Of a stretch of DNA of 64,000 bases, positions 1 through 11,551 are shown in pieces. The notes beneath the pieces were generated by a model. It did not search any database, was not told where the DNA came from, and saw nothing but the letters and a program-made list of their open reading frames with translations. The DNA is from Skeletonema tropicum (Eukaryota > Bacillariophyta > Thalassiosirophyceae > Thalassiosirales > Thalassiosiraceae): positions 2,666,001 through 2,730,000 of the forward strand of contig CM074131.1 of assembly GCA_037178625.1 (NCBI GenBank), written 5' to 3'. Within the stretch, counting starts at the first letter, position 1. Every line of letters begins with the position of its first letter. The translations under genes and the position numbers were made by a program.

Positions 1-909
1 GCTTACATTTTGTTGACAGCCACCTTCTCTTCCGTTAGAGCTTTTCACAATCCTCTTTACAATTCACGCACGAGCACCTATTTGAACATGAGCTCGGCAC
101 CACCTTCGACCAACCTATCCCAAGCAAAGCAACTCATATCCAAGGCGATATCGATTGGAGCACCAGCATACAATGCAGGTAATATCAAACAATGCGCAAC
201 TGTATATCAAGACACTGCGAAAGAGATAGCGTCACTTGGGCTACCTTCATCACTCCAATCGGATCTACTTGCTGAAATTGATAATGAGACTCTCGATGAT
301 AATGCAAAAGCTTGGGCACTAAGAAGAATATTTGATTCAATTGTTGATTATACACTACCTCTAACTCCATCATTAATACCATCAATATCAAAAGTTACAC
401 TGGAGCCCTTCACGGCCAATCAATTACCCAACGAACCGCTCGGTGTAATGGACAATGTCATGGGGGGGATCTCTCGAGGATCTTGGATACCTAAAGCAAA
501 CACGTTCTTCGGTGAGACATCTCTTGCCAACAATGGTGGCTTTGCCTCATTACGGTGGAGGTTTCCGCAAATGCAGAACTGGTCTTATGCAAAGGGAATT
601 TATATCAAAGGCTTACGGCATTCTAAACCAATTCAGCACACGTTTCGAATAATTTTGAAGGATGAGAATTGTGAACGAGTCAGATTGGCCAACTACAAGG
701 TTGTCTTTGCCAATCCAGATCAAATACAGGATCAACCTCTATTCATTCCATTTACAGAATTTGATCAAATGGAGCAGATGGGCAACTCTCTTGTGGGCTC
801 TCCTCCGTTCAATCCAATGGGTGTGACTGAGATAGGAATCATGGCAATCAAACCGACTGTTGTAGGTGAATTTCAGTTGGAATTTGAAGAGTGGGGCTTG
901 TATGTTTAA
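1..909 (+). CDS. CIA30-domain protein, plastid-targeted, 5' end outside window
   Basis: The frame is open to the window edge, so the true start lies upstream. About 303 residues are visible. The motif VMDNVMGGISRG near residue 148 is the signature of the CIA30 family (complex I intermediate-associated protein 30, a galactose-binding-like fold), and the following 150 residues fit that domain. The first visible residues are hydrophobic and lead into SSVRAFHNP, which resembles the signal-peptide/ASAFAP junction of diatom plastid precursors. This suggests a plastid member of the family rather than the mitochondrial complex I factor. It ends 12 bp before the convergent LarA-like gene. The domain is clear; the exact substrate or complex is unknown. 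Confidence 0.8.
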   Translation, partial: AYILLTATFSSVRAFHNPLYNSRTSTYLNMSSAPPSTNLSQAKQLISKAISIGAPAYNAGNIKQCATVYQDTAKEIASLGLPSSLQSDLLAEIDNETLDDNAKAWALRRIFDSIVDYTLPLTPSLIPSISKVTLEPFTANQLPNEPLGVMDNVMGGISRGSWIPKANTFFGETSLANNGGFASLRWRFPQMQNWSYAKGIYIKGLRHSKPIQHTFRIILKDENCERVRLANYKVVFANPDQIQDQPLFIPFTEFDQMEQMGNSLVGSPPFNPMGVTEIGIMAIKPTVVGEFQLEFEEWGLYV

Positions 910-921
910 CTGCTCTACATG

Positions 922-2598
922 TTATGCGGATTCTCTTGGTGCTTTCTTCCATCCACCAACACCACCGCTTCCGTCACTTGCTTTCTGGTTGCTACTAATT
1001 GCGACATCACCGTTTGTGGTCGCATTTGAACTGTGGGACTCCTCTTCAAATCTACTCGGGTGTGCCCACAATCCGAGAGCAGGATTGCTAATGTAATAAA
1101 ACTCTTCTTCTACACCACTTTCATCTGTTCTGGTGTTCCAGCCTTCTTTTAGCGTCTCGATGTTGTAGACTTGTTTCGTTTTTTCCAGTTCAGCATAATT
1201 GTATCCAACAGATTCAACCTCCTCCTTGGTCAATTTACCCGGACAATAAGTGACTGAAAATCGTCCTTCGGAGCTTCCATGTATCAGGTGTGCCACCGCT
1301 GACAAATTGTGTTTTAGCTCCTCATCATTTCCCATTGCTTTCATGATATTAGGTGTTCCAACATATCCAACCTTCCGTATCAACGCGTCAATACATTCAT
1401 CCTCACCAAAGGTTTCAACCCAAGGAGCTAACACAATGAGTTCTCCTCCATCATCAATTGCCATTCTTGTGCGATAAATCGATTTGTTGCCCAGCCAGGT
1501 AGAATGGTACTCTTCATTGAGATACACTACAACCTTCTTCGGAGATGTCTCCAACAGATTGAAATTCACTTGGAGTGATAGATCACAGGCTAGGTCGTAG
1601 CATGTCACGTCTCTTCCAATAAACAATCCTTTCATTTCTACATCATCACCATGATCATCATCGTCTCCACTTCCTGGAGCGGAGGATGGTCCCATGACAG
1701 TTAGAATGTACCACAAGTCCAATTCTTGTTCCAAATACTTGGTACTGCTATAGTTCAAAATCTCACGTAATGGATTATTCCCACGCCCCATGAGCTTTTC
1801 CATCCCATGAACTGCTCCGATAAAGTGAGAAAGGTTGATTGCCTCAACACCTCCTACGCCAACGAACAGATTCTTGTTGTAGTTTGCCATACCCGTTACC
1901 TCGTGTGGTACAACTTGACCAATGGAGATAACCAGTGGTTGTGGATTACTTCTTTTCCTTTGTTGGTTCTTTCGAGTATCGGTGTCATCATTTACTACTT
2001 TGTCGTCACTACTGTCGCTTTCTCGCCGTATTCTCTTGTCCCAAACAAGTTTGTTCAACTGTGCTGGCCATTTCTCTTTCACCATTCCATGAGTTGCCTT
2101 TTCCACCATCTCCTCTGGAGCATAACCAATTGTGACGACATCATCTCTCCAATTGTGTACAACGAATGGACTGCTGCTACTGCTACTGTCATCATTAGGA
2201 TTGTGTACTTTCTTATTGGCAAGATTCGAACCAAACATGAGCTCAATTTGCTCTTTCTTCATGGGAGCATGCGTTCCAAGCGCTGGTATGATTTGAATGC
2301 TAGGAGAAGACGACGATGTAGTAGTAGCAACTCTTGTCGTAGTATCATCCTCTCGCTCCGTGAAATTGTAGTACTCGGATATGAACCGTGTGATTGTCCC
2401 CGCTTGGGAATGGAATCTAGTAAAGTCAGGTGGTAGAAGTAGCACATCATCTCGTGCACCGAGGCTTTCGAGGAACTTCTCTACTGTGTCTCGAAGTTCT
2501 TGCTTTGATATGGATGTTGTGGGCGACCCGATTGAGCAGAAGAGTGCAGGCTGCTGCTGGTGCTGCTGCGGCTGGGGTGGAGGCTGAGGTTTGGACAT
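922..2598 (-). CDS. LarA-like nickel-pincer enzyme (lactate racemase domain)
   Basis: The 558-residue protein matches the LarA (DUF2088) family, which racemises or epimerises 2-hydroxy acids using a nickel-pincer nucleotide. Visible family features are PPDFTRF near residue 58 (the DxTR motif), the ALGTHAP segment with its His, and PHEVTGMANYNKNLFVGVGG, where the Lys aligns with the cofactor-linked Lys of LarA and the segment leads into the family's Gly-rich loop. Low-complexity acidic inserts separate the motifs. The N-terminus is Pro/Gln-rich without an obvious targeting signal, so a cytosolic location is likely. The substrate cannot be told, since many family members act on sugar or hydroxy acids other than lactate. 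It is divergent from the next gene. Confidence 0.8.
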   Translation of the reverse strand: MSKPQPPPQPQQHQQQPALFCSIGSPTTSISKQELRDTVEKFLESLGARDDVLLLPPDFTRFHSQAGTITRFISEYYNFTEREDDTTTRVATTTSSSSPSIQIIPALGTHAPMKKEQIELMFGSNLANKKVHNPNDDSSSSSSPFVVHNWRDDVVTIGYAPEEMVEKATHGMVKEKWPAQLNKLVWDKRIRRESDSSDDKVVNDDTDTRKNQQRKRSNPQPLVISIGQVVPHEVTGMANYNKNLFVGVGGVEAINLSHFIGAVHGMEKLMGRGNNPLREILNYSSTKYLEQELDLWYILTVMGPSSAPGSGDDDDHGDDVEMKGLFIGRDVTCYDLACDLSLQVNFNLLETSPKKVVVYLNEEYHSTWLGNKSIYRTRMAIDDGGELIVLAPWVETFGEDECIDALIRKVGYVGTPNIMKAMGNDEELKHNLSAVAHLIHGSSEGRFSVTYCPGKLTKEEVESVGYNYAELEKTKQVYNIETLKEGWNTRTDESGVEEEFYYISNPALGLWAHPSRFEEESHSSNATTNGDVAISSNQKASDGSGGVGGWKKAPRESA

Positions 2599-3054
2599 TG
2601 CGAAAATATGTGAGTGATGTCGTCGCGTAGTAGACAGAATTCATGGTTCCTCATTATGCGGTCGCTTCTTTTTCTTTGAAAGCGCAATTTTTGACATCTG
2701 ACATCAATTTTTGTTGACTCGACTTAACCACGAAGTGGCCAGTGGCCAGTTCATCTAATTGGGACAACCACCAATCGGCACATCTTGTAAGTAACGCGTG
2801 CGGGAACGGACCCGCCGCCATTCATCCAAAAATTTGAGTTTGAGAAGGACTGCAAAAGGACAATGACAATGAATATGATGGCGTAGGGAGGCAGCCTGCA
2901 CCACCAGAAAAATATCCCTTTACAGGTCTACAAGGACTATTTGGAATACGCAATAATTGACAATTTTTACACTGCCGCTCGCTGCCTCAAACCTTGGCCA
3001 CTGCACTACACAAACAACCGTTTCAAATCTCCCCCAAAAAGGCAATAAGCCATA
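2599..3054. promoter_or_regulatory. Divergent intergenic region, LarA-like / TFIIS-like genes
   Basis: This 456-bp gap between two divergent start codons should hold both promoters. I see no open frame with coding character and no recognisable RNA gene. Confidence 0.4.
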
Positions 3055-6000
3055 ATGGCAAAAAAAGTAACCGAACTCCGAATTCAACGCTCCGTTCTTC
3101 GAAGGGTCGTCCAAGATAAACTGCAGGCATTGTTACGTGGGGACTTTTACGTTCGTAATCATCTAGGCGAGGAGAATTATGACCCGATAGTCGCCGAGGT
3201 GAAGAAATTGGATGAGGGGGTGTTGATGGCACTAATGCAGCACGACAAGGAGTTGCGGAGTCAGCAACGACAACAACAACAACAAGGCGGTGCTGCAGCA
3301 GCCCCCACCCCGTTACCACCACCACCAACACAACTCCACTTCTCGAAAGAACTCGAAACATTCATCCAAATCATCGCCGCATCCATAATGATCGATGCCT
3401 CCATGCGCGGCGAAAATGCCGGTGAATCCGACACACGCTTCATTAAAAAAAAGAAAAAGTTATTAACACGGATGCTCATGGGGGGGAAATTATACACGTT
3501 GCGACGGGAGATAATACGATTTCATTTGATGAATACCAAGGGGGTGAAGGATGGGAGTGGCGAGTTGATTGAGGCGATTGGGGTGGACCCGCCCGAGACA
3601 GAGGTGGAGGAGGAGAGTAGTAGTGAGGAGGAGAGTTTGAGTGAGGTGGAGGAGAAGAGGCCCAAGAAGAGAAAATATAATTTTAGCAGCAGCAAGGTGG
3701 ATCATGATGATATGAAATCGATTGGTACCATGGATGAAGACTCCTCCTCCGATGATGACGACGACAGCCTCAGTGACACAGCCACCTCTGAAAACACCTC
3801 CCTCTCCAAATCCGGTGCCGAGGATGGATTCAGCACCTCGGTCGCATCCTCCAAAAAGATGAAAAAGGCCAAAAAGAAGGCACGCAAGGAAGAAAAGCGA
3901 CGATTAAAGAAGGAACGGAAGCGGATCAAAAAGGAGAAAAAACGGAAGGAGAAGGAGGAGAAAAAACGGAAACGAAGGTTGGAAAAGGAATTGAAGAAAC
4001 GGAAGAAGATGAAGCATCATCATCATGGACATGAAAAACATCATCGGGATAATAGGGATTTTATGGAGGAGGAGTTTGATAATGATATGGATGATGCAGA
4101 TGAGGTGGAATTGGACATGAATGGTCAAGAAGAAGATGATACCATGTTGGAAGAAGCACCGTCATTTGAATTCAAAACAAAGGAAGAGTTTGAGAATTAT
4201 CGTGATGATGTAATTAGTCAAATACCCAAGAGTGTTCGGAAGAGGTTCCGTCAAGGTGGTTTTTCAAAGTGGGGTAAGGATTGGCTTCCTGTGATTGAGT
4301 TGGGGCCGTTTGATGTGGAACCTGGTCCTGTGAGAGATATGTGGATGGATATGTTTCACAATGTGAGTAGTATTGCGTTGTGCCGCATGCTTGCTTTTTA
4401 TGAGTATGAGTTTGCATCACCAAATCAGTCATCTCACAATCAGTTTATTCTTGCTATCTATTCTTTAGACTCAAAAGAGTGGACGTGACATGACCCACCT
4501 TGTATTTTGGTATGGTGTGAGGTACGAGGACAGAGGTCAGGGCTTCAGTTTCGTCCCCGACGGTAAAATCGTGCCATACAGTGAAGGGGAACGCAAAGGC
4601 TACAATAAAATTCCCAAGAAAATACAATCAAAAATTGACAAGAATCAAAAGCTAACCAAAACAGAAGAGCAGATAAAAAATGGGCTCAAACAAATAGTAT
4701 CTGACATGACACTTGAAAAAGGTGATCGCATAAAATGGATGATGAATTTCAAAGAGGAATATGAACTTGCAATGGAGGCAGAGGAAGAGGCGGCCGCGAA
4801 GGCAGCTGCGGCAGCTGCAGAAAAAGCAGCGAAGCCAAAGCGAAAACCTGGCAGGCCGAAGAAGGAAGAAAGCGTTGACAAGCCGAAAAGAGGACCAGGA
4901 CGACCAAAGAAAGTAGTGGATGACGAAGAACAGCCCAAACGAAAGCCAGGACGCCCAAAGAAATCGGATCAAGAAAAGGCAGCATCCAAAGCAAAGAAAT
5001 TTCAAATGGTAGACGAGGATCAGCCTGAGACCGACATTGATACCGACGATGATGAAGAGGATGAAAATTACGGCGAGGATGACAGTGATTCCGATGATGA
5101 CTTGAAAGCTGATACGGACTCCGACACGGACAGCAAGAAGAACCGCAAACCAGCTGCATCGGCGCCAAAGAAGCCGGGGAGGAAACCAGCAAAGCCAAAT
5201 ATGACGGAAGAGGAGAAGGCCCAAGAACGACGCGAGAAAGCTGCAGCGTACAGAGAGAAGAAAGCTCGCGAAAAGGCTGAGGCATTGGGTCTTGAGTATG
5301 TACCTGGCCGCAAGGGGAGAAAGTCAAAAGCAACCATCATGGAGGAGGAGCAAATGAAGTTTATGAAGTGCGAGGAAGTGTTTTGTCCTTTGATGGATCG
5401 GCTTGAGAAAGCACAATCTGAATCTGACGCAGAAGAAGCAGCAGAATGCCTCAATTTGCTTATGAAGAGAGTAGAGTTGGTAACTCCACCGTTTCTTAGG
5501 TCATATGGGCTTGGAATGGCCGTCAAACAGACAAGAAAGGCTTTTGAGAGTACTCACCCTGCCGTGAAAGATCAGTGCAAAAAACTTACAAACGAAATGA
5601 AGCGATTGTATACTGAAAGAGGACAAAAATATTCCTGACGAATTTGAGCCTGTCAAAAACATGAAGGATAAACCAAAGCCGGCAAAGAAGGAGGAAGAGA
5701 AAAAGAAGAAACGGAAGGAGAAGGACAAGGTGCCCTCTGTTATCAAGTCTGAGCTGCCTCCACCTGAAAAGATAGTTGTCGAAGCCGCTCCGAAGGTCAA
5801 GCCCGAACCTCCACAAAAACAACCTGAGAAACCTCAAGCAGCCAAGCTCACTTCACTGAGCTCAACAGGAAGTCTTCCAAATGTTGTCAAAACAGAACCG
5901 CAGAAGAAGCAGCAATTCTCTATCAAGGGCATGTTCGAAAAACCAAAGCCAAAGCCCGTCCCAAGACCAAAGAATATTTCAGCACCAAATGTTGTAGTAT

Positions 6001-6398
6001 CAGATCCGCAAATGTCACCGAGGGCTCCAAAATCGTTGCCATCGTGGGTAACCGGTCCTGCTTTGAAGAATGACTTTCATGAACAGCACGTCAAGGAGCG
6101 TTCATTTGGCCTAGAGTTTTTGATCGACTGCCGCTTCGAAGGTTGCCTCAGGAGAGATTTGATCCAGTCAGAGTCTCGCAATCATTTGAGCTTAGCAATT
6201 TTTGCAGAGACAAAGCTACGAGGGAGAGATTGGAAACAATATTGGGAGAAAGTTTATGATATTGTCGCCATGCTGTCGCCCGGAAAGAACAAATCCAATG
6301 CAATTTTACAGGGAATTAAAAGTGGTAATTATCAGGAACCATCTGAGCTGGTCAAGCTATCCCGTCGAGAAATTGAGACAGTGAATAATTTGAGATAG
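3055..6398 (+). CDS. AT-hook nuclear factor with LEDGF/TFIIS-N-like and TFIIS-central-like domains
   Basis: Two exons flank an intron at 4363-4468 (GTGAGT...TTTAG), and splicing keeps the frame. Near the A5 run at 5625-5629 the frame must advance by one base. With that correction the protein has about 1,078 residues. In order it holds a basic N-terminus; acidic Ser/Asp and Lys/Arg-rich tracts; a globular segment crossing the intron; three AT-hooks of the KPGRPKK type at about 4,846-4,965; a helical domain at about 5,340-5,620 resembling the TFIIS N-terminal or LEDGF integrase-binding fold; and a C-terminal segment at about 6,060-6,390 resembling the TFIIS central domain (PSELVKLSRREIE). This points to a chromatin-bound transcription elongation factor. 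Domain calls are from pattern recognition and moderately sure. Confidence 0.65.
4363..4468 (+). other. Spliceosomal intron in the TFIIS-like gene
   Basis: This is a 106-bp intron with donor GTGAGT and acceptor CTTTAG. Exon 1 ends on a whole codon, and exon 2 continues TQKSGRDMTHLVFW in frame. Without splicing, the upstream frame meets a stop at 4486-4488. Confidence 0.85.
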
Positions 6399-6554
6399 AG
6401 CATCTGCATCTGATCGAGTCCTATTGTACACACCACACCCCTATTATGTTTATATATTTTTCATTTTCATATAATGGCTGATAAACAGAACATGCATTTA
6501 GCATAAACTTAGAACTATATTAATAGCCACAACGACTTTAACTGATATGTTCTT

Positions 6555-8627
6555 CTACACAGACCGACTTGTCTTCTCTTCTGCACTCTCTATCTCTGCA
6601 GTAGTCATCACGAAGTCGATCTGACCTAACATACGAAGCAACATCCTTTGCGCACTGCACTCATTAGTCACCTTGTTTCGTAATTTTGAAAATAATTCAT
6701 CAACCACAGATGATTGTCCAATCAATGATCCGTAAATATCACAAAGGATGTGTGCCACTCCAATAAGGTACGTGCTGTACTTCGGGTCATCAATAAATCG
6801 GATTGTGAAGGATAAAATTGCTTCCAACGATTCTTCATCGCGGTTACTGAGAGCGATAGTTAAGCCACGACGCTTACCCAGTTCCTCAATGACTGCAATG
6901 ACCACTTGAGGCTGCCGTTGTTGAAGCACTTTATCTAACGCATCTCCGTATCGAAACTTCCTTAGTAAGGAATCGTACTCTGCTAACTTTTGCTTCTTTT
7001 GATGCAAGTAACAAATAATCATCAGGATCGTGTGCCTTTTCATGAGCTCCTCTCATAAAGTATGAGTAGGTGCCATGCCTCGGCTCCGTCCTCTCTTTGG
7101 CCTCTTGTTGTTGTTTTGATAAAAGGGCACGTCGCTGATGCACCGTTACGATTCCAGTGGTTGTACCGATAGCCACACGTGACATGTCTTGAGATATTGC
7201 CAATGCCGAGAGTGGATCTGAAAACTGCATCCCGTGGAGAAATGGGAGAGAACCAGCTGCAATATCTTCATTGCTGATGGAATGGATCCTCAATAGACCA
7301 TCTAGACTAGCAGTCATGATGTGACGTTTCTTTCGGTTAGCCTCGTTGTCGTCGTCTTCTGCCTCGTCATATGGAATATCAAGAACGCAAATCGAGGTGA
7401 TTGTTTTTGCATGCATAGTTCGAAAAGTAAGCAAGCACGATCCATTGAGAGGGTTCCAGATCTTGAGAGTTGTCCCACCGGCCGAAACCAACAGAGGAAG
7501 ATTATCAAACTTTGAAGCCTTGCCTCGTCCGTAGCTTGTAGTAGGTGGGAGAACCGCAAGAGCTTGGACTGGATCACCGTGGTTCATTACAGAAAGACAT
7601 TCTCCACCCTGATCAGCAGATTCCACATCCCAGACCCGGATGGTATGGTCATAAGAGCCACTGACTACCAGTTGACTCCAGCTCGACAATGTGTCTTGCT
7701 CGATTGCTTCTCGAGACCTCTTCTTTGACTTGATGGTATGATCATCCTTCTTGAATGAGACAATTTTCACTGCAGTAACCTTATCTCCATGCCCTCTCAG
7801 ATAAAAATCCGCACCAGCTATTATCTCCAACTCCACCATCCTTCATTCCACCGCTCACATTCCATACTCGGACAACACCATCGTCTCCACCGGCAACTAC
7901 ATGCTTTCCATCTCTCATCCAAGCCACATCTCTAATAGTCTTGCGATCACCGCCACCCACTGTTTTGGAAGAATTGAACGTACGCAATGTCATACGACTA
8001 TTTGCATCGCATATTTTCACTTGACCTCCCTCTGTCCCAACAGCGATTAGATGCCCATCACTCCTGTGAACTGCACATTCCGCCAAGAGACCACCCGTGG
8101 AAATATTTCGATCTGCGTCAATATTATCTAAGATTTGCCTTTTTATTTGCATTGATTTCGTCATCTTCTTCTTCGGCCTTCTTCTTCCCTCCAAATAAAT
8201 CGACACTATCCTCATCGTCATCGTCAAATGCGTCCCTACGAGATTGTGCCGCGCTTCCTGCTTTCAATGCACGAAGGAAGTCACTCGTACCAGCAGTTCT
8301 ATTGCCTCCATACAAACTGACGCGTGGTCCAGAAGCAACCGCCAGAGATCCGCCTCCGCTACCCCGACTAAAGCTCAAGTTGGCAATGGGATTCTTCAAT
8401 GATTGTGTCAAGAATGATACTTTTGTATATCGATTGGTTGGAGAAGTCTTTCGAGTATATAATCGGACGAGTCTTCGTGGACCAAGACCATAGTTGCGTA
8501 GATACCAATTTCCTAGTTGTGGGTGTGATTCGATTGAGGTCGAGAGGGCCGAAGTAGTAGATTGAACAGTTGACTTGGTTGTTGGTTTTTGTGTTTGTAG
8601 CGTTAAAGAGGATTTGAAGGACGACAT
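6555..8627 (-). CDS. UTP15: U3 snoRNA-associated protein UTP15 (needs three +1 corrections)
   Basis: This is a WD40 protein of the t-UTP part of the small-subunit processome, acting in nucleolar pre-18S rRNA transcription and processing. The WD repeats include SGSYDHTIRVWDVES and LVSAGGTTLKIWNP. The C-terminal domain (LLRKFRYGDALDKVL, then VIEELGKRRGLTIAL, then IGQSSVVDELF) is the specific UTP15_C domain. The reading frame is broken three times, near the T5 run 8140-8144, near 7803-7807 and near 6988-7000. Each break is repaired by removing one base, giving about 689 residues with no intron. I start at the Met at 8627 (MSSFKSS); a Met 13 codons upstream is possible. It is the first of the clearly affected genes in the frameshift cluster. 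Confidence 0.85.
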
Positions 8628-9210
8628 GTTGATGTTGATGTATATGAGTTGAAACTTGAAATTCAAATTCTGTCAGAGAAATCACCACCGCCCAATCTTT
8701 CGGAAATATTGAACTTGAGAAGATTCTACTCTCGATGAGCAATGTAAACTGTACGCTGGGAGGAGATATTACGAGTAGGCAGGTAGAAACAATAGGTAGC
8801 AGCACAGCTACTTCTATGATGTGCTTGCGTAGTAGATCAGCGGTGAGTGCAAAAAGCAAAAAAATTGATGGCTTTGGTGATGATAGTTCCCGCCACAAAA
8901 TTTATTACGGTACATTTATTGTCTAGAAAGCGTCATTGTGACGTATGAGTACGTAAGTCACTTCGCAGTGCAGGCAGAGGTGGTTTTTGTCAGTTGGGCA
9001 AGGGCACAATGAACAATGATTCCGTTGTTGTGGTGGGGACGAAACATACCGTTCCACAGTGCAGCCTGAGTTGTTGTACAGTGAATAAATGAGAGGTGTG
9101 TATCCATTGCTTGATAATGTAAAGACTGTAGTTTAACCAAAGCATAGACTTCCCTAAAACATATTGTAAAATAGCCTCGCTCTCGATTTGATCTGAGAAA
9201 GTAGCGTAAT
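8628..9210. other. Intergenic region upstream of UTP15, downstream of TIM
   Basis: These 583 bp separate two genes on the minus strand. They should hold the UTP15 promoter and the TIM 3' end. I see no convincing gene, repeat or RNA. Confidence 0.4.
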
Positions 9211-10198
9211 TTACGCTGCAACCTTTGTCTTGAAGTTGATAATACGTCCAAATTTCTCGGCATCCAATGATGCTCCACCAACAAGAGCACCATCAATATC
9301 CTGGCTGGCTCATAAGGTCATCTACGGACTCCGGAGTAACACTTCCTCCATACAAAATTCTCATGGCATCCGCAGCCTCTTCGTCATAAATATCGGCAAT
9401 GATGGCACGGCATGTTTCATGAACAGATTGGGCAATCTCAGGAGTGGCAACCTTTCCTGTTCCGATAGCCCAGACTGGCTCGTAAGCAATGGCGACCTTA
9501 TCCAAATCTTCCTTTGCAATTCCCTTGAGCCCCTTTTTCAATTGTACCGCGCAGACACTTCCAGCAAGATCCTGTTCGAATTCCGCAAGAGATTCACCGA
9601 TGCAGAGCATGACAGACATGCCCTGGTCGATAAGTTTAAGGCATTGGGAGTTGATGTAATCATCGGTTTCGCCGTAGATAACACGACGTTCGGAGTGTCC
9701 GGCAAGTACCCATTGAACACCAACGGATTTGAGCATAGGTGCGGAAATGGCTCCAGTGTAGGCTCCAGCAAGCTCGGGGCATACGCCCTAAAATGCAACC
9801 ACGATTTATGAATATTGGTTTAGTATTGCAAAATTATACGTCGTTGTTGTGTAAAACGACAAATCAAAGACACATGTATTAAAAAGGAAAAGATCTTTGA
9901 AACTTACTTCAGCGCCGATATTTATCCAATCACCAACCTTATCCATAACTGACTCAATAAAGACATATGGAACGAAGAGGGCAACATCCGCATCAGGACT
10001 TCCTTCATTGATAGCGGCAGCAATGCCACTGGCAAGTGTTAATGCCTCCTCCTTGCTCTGTGGATTCAACTTCCAGTTTCCGGAGATGAATGGCTTACGG
10101 GCACTGAGTTGAGTGGATGATGTGAATTTATTGCCAGACAAGGCTGGAGAGAAGGCAGCGGCGGAGCCGAATAGAAGTGATGCAATGGCAAGCTTCAT
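9211..10198 (-). CDS. TPI: Triosephosphate isomerase, plastid-targeted (one +1 correction)
   Basis: This enzyme interconverts dihydroxyacetone phosphate and glyceraldehyde 3-phosphate. Exon 1 is 10198-9908 and exon 2 runs from 9787, with a 120-bp phase-0 intron between them. The precursor starts with a signal peptide ending in GSAAAFSP, a good ASAFAP plastid motif. The catalytic features are present: the Lys of SGNWKLNP, the His of VLAGHSERR, and the Glu of AYEPVWAIGTG. Near the C-terminus the raw frame reads QPGY then stop at about 9,293. Dropping one G near 9297-9301 restores QPDIDGALVGGASL, the conserved phosphate-binding segment, and the protein then ends at 9211 with 288 residues. A real gene this conserved is unlikely to lack that loop. 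Confidence 0.9.
9788..9907 (-). other. Spliceosomal intron in triosephosphate isomerase
   Basis: This is a 120-bp intron on the minus strand, GTAAGT donor and TTTTAG acceptor, phase 0. It joins NIGAE to GVCPELAGAYTG. Confidence 0.9.
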
Positions 10199-10517
10199 GG
10201 TGTATAAGGTGCTATTGTTAGTAGGGAGTGATAATAGTTCTGTTATTATGATGACCAGCAAACCAGCGATGCAGCAGGGAAAGCGACGACTTTCGTTGAG
10301 GAAACGTAGGTGCTCGAGAGGCGCATAGTCAGCCGCGTCACAAAAATACGATACTATTCCTACGTATGTTCCCTCGTAAAGAATCCATCACATATCTTTT
10401 TTCCGGCAGCAAGCAGCACCGCACATCAAAAAACAAAAACAAGTGAATGCAACTTATGCTACCATAACCATTCCCCACAATCATAATCTTCATTTGCCTT
10501 TCAATCAAGCACATCAA
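10199..10517. promoter_or_regulatory. Divergent region between plastid TIM and DapB genes
   Basis: These 319 bp between two divergent start codons should serve as a shared promoter for two plastid-targeted metabolic enzymes. No motif can be named with confidence. Confidence 0.4.
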
Positions 10518-11551
10518 ATGATAATGAAATCTGTTATTGGAGTACTCGCAGCCGGAGCTATTGCCTAGTCTCACCGAAACTAATGCATTTGCATTTCAAT
10601 CCACGCAACAAAGTCTCAACATCAGGGCAAAAGCAACATCATCTATGCAAATGAGTAGTGGAGATGGCGATTCATTCTTCTCTTCGTATCATGGTCAATG
10701 GAATGCCTGGACCAATGGCCACAGCTGCAGCCGAGGCTTGTCTTCGCAAGGGTCTATCGCTTTCTCCCGTTGCCATGACAGGTCCTGATATCGAACCTAG
10801 TACAATCACCGTCTCAGATGATGTTACAGGCAAATCAGCCGAAGTGCGTTTGATTCCCGCCTCTGACGAAGGTCGTGAGGACATAGTAGCATCACTGGCA
10901 GGATTACGAGAGAGTGTTGGAGCCGAAAATGTGCTTGCTATCGACTACACACATCCATCCGCAGTAAATGCCAACGGTGTATTCTACGCAGAGAACAAAT
11001 TGCCCTTCGTCATGGGAACCACTGGTGGAGATCGTGAGCAACTCATGTCCGATATGGAATCTCGCAATGCATTTGCAGTGATTGCACCCAATATGGGAAA
11101 ACAAATTGTGGCAATGCAGGCTGGTTTGGAAGACTTGGCGAAAAAATTCCCATCGGCATTTGCTGGGTACAAGTTGGAAGTTACCGAGAGTCATCAGAAG
11201 ACCAAGGCGGATACATCTGGTACTGCCAAGGCTGTTATTGGTTCATTGAAAAAGTTGAGTGATGATGACTTTGATTTGGAAGAGGACATTAAAATGCTGA
11301 GAGATGATGAATCATCTTTGGCATTTGGTGTGCCCGAAGAAGCGATGAATGGACATGCCTTTCATACATACACCTTAACAAGTGCAGATGGGAGTGTGCA
11401 GTTTCAACTTCAACACAACGTGTCTGGAAGAACGGTATACGCGGAGGGTACAGCTGACGCTGTCAAGTTTTTAGCGACCAAAGTCAAGTCTGGAATGGAG
11501 GGTAAAGTATTTTCAATGATCGATGTATTGGGCGAGGGAGCGTTAGAGTAA
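10518..11551 (+). CDS. dapB: 4-hydroxy-tetrahydrodipicolinate reductase, plastid-targeted (two +1 corrections)
   Basis: DapB reduces hydroxy-tetrahydrodipicolinate with NAD(P)H in lysine biosynthesis. The Rossmann loop is IMVNGMPGPMA, followed by VMGTTGGD and the plant-type substrate motif VTESHQKTKADTSGTAKA, which differs from the bacterial HH-type loop. The start at 10518 gives a signal peptide MIMKSVIGVLAAGAIA, but the frame then meets TAG at 10566. Dropping one base there leads to SLTETNAFAFQ, an ASAFAP motif. A second extra base near 10675-10686 separates this leader from the enzyme body. Corrected length is 343 residues. Because both breaks fall in the leader, the enzyme body from 10658 is itself intact. 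Confidence 0.85.

Noticed and set aside
4490..5638. A separate gene starting at the ATG 4490.
   Set aside because: A standard intron at 4363-4468 joins the upstream exon to this frame seven codons before that ATG.
5661..6398. A separate 245-aa gene.
   Set aside because: The frame continues upstream to EFEPVKN and joins the previous exon by one base; the TFIIS-like parts belong together.
8110..8130. Frameshifting triggered at stop codons (TCC TGA, GCC TAG, AGA TAA) as a common signal for the +1 shifts.
   Set aside because: In UTP15 sites two and three and in TIM the conserved residues require the shift well before the stop, so no shared stop-codon signal exists.
6555..8627. UTP15 as a pseudogene.
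   Set aside because: Three same-direction single-base shifts with full conservation on both sides, in a region where other essential genes are affected the same way, fit assembly error better than decay.
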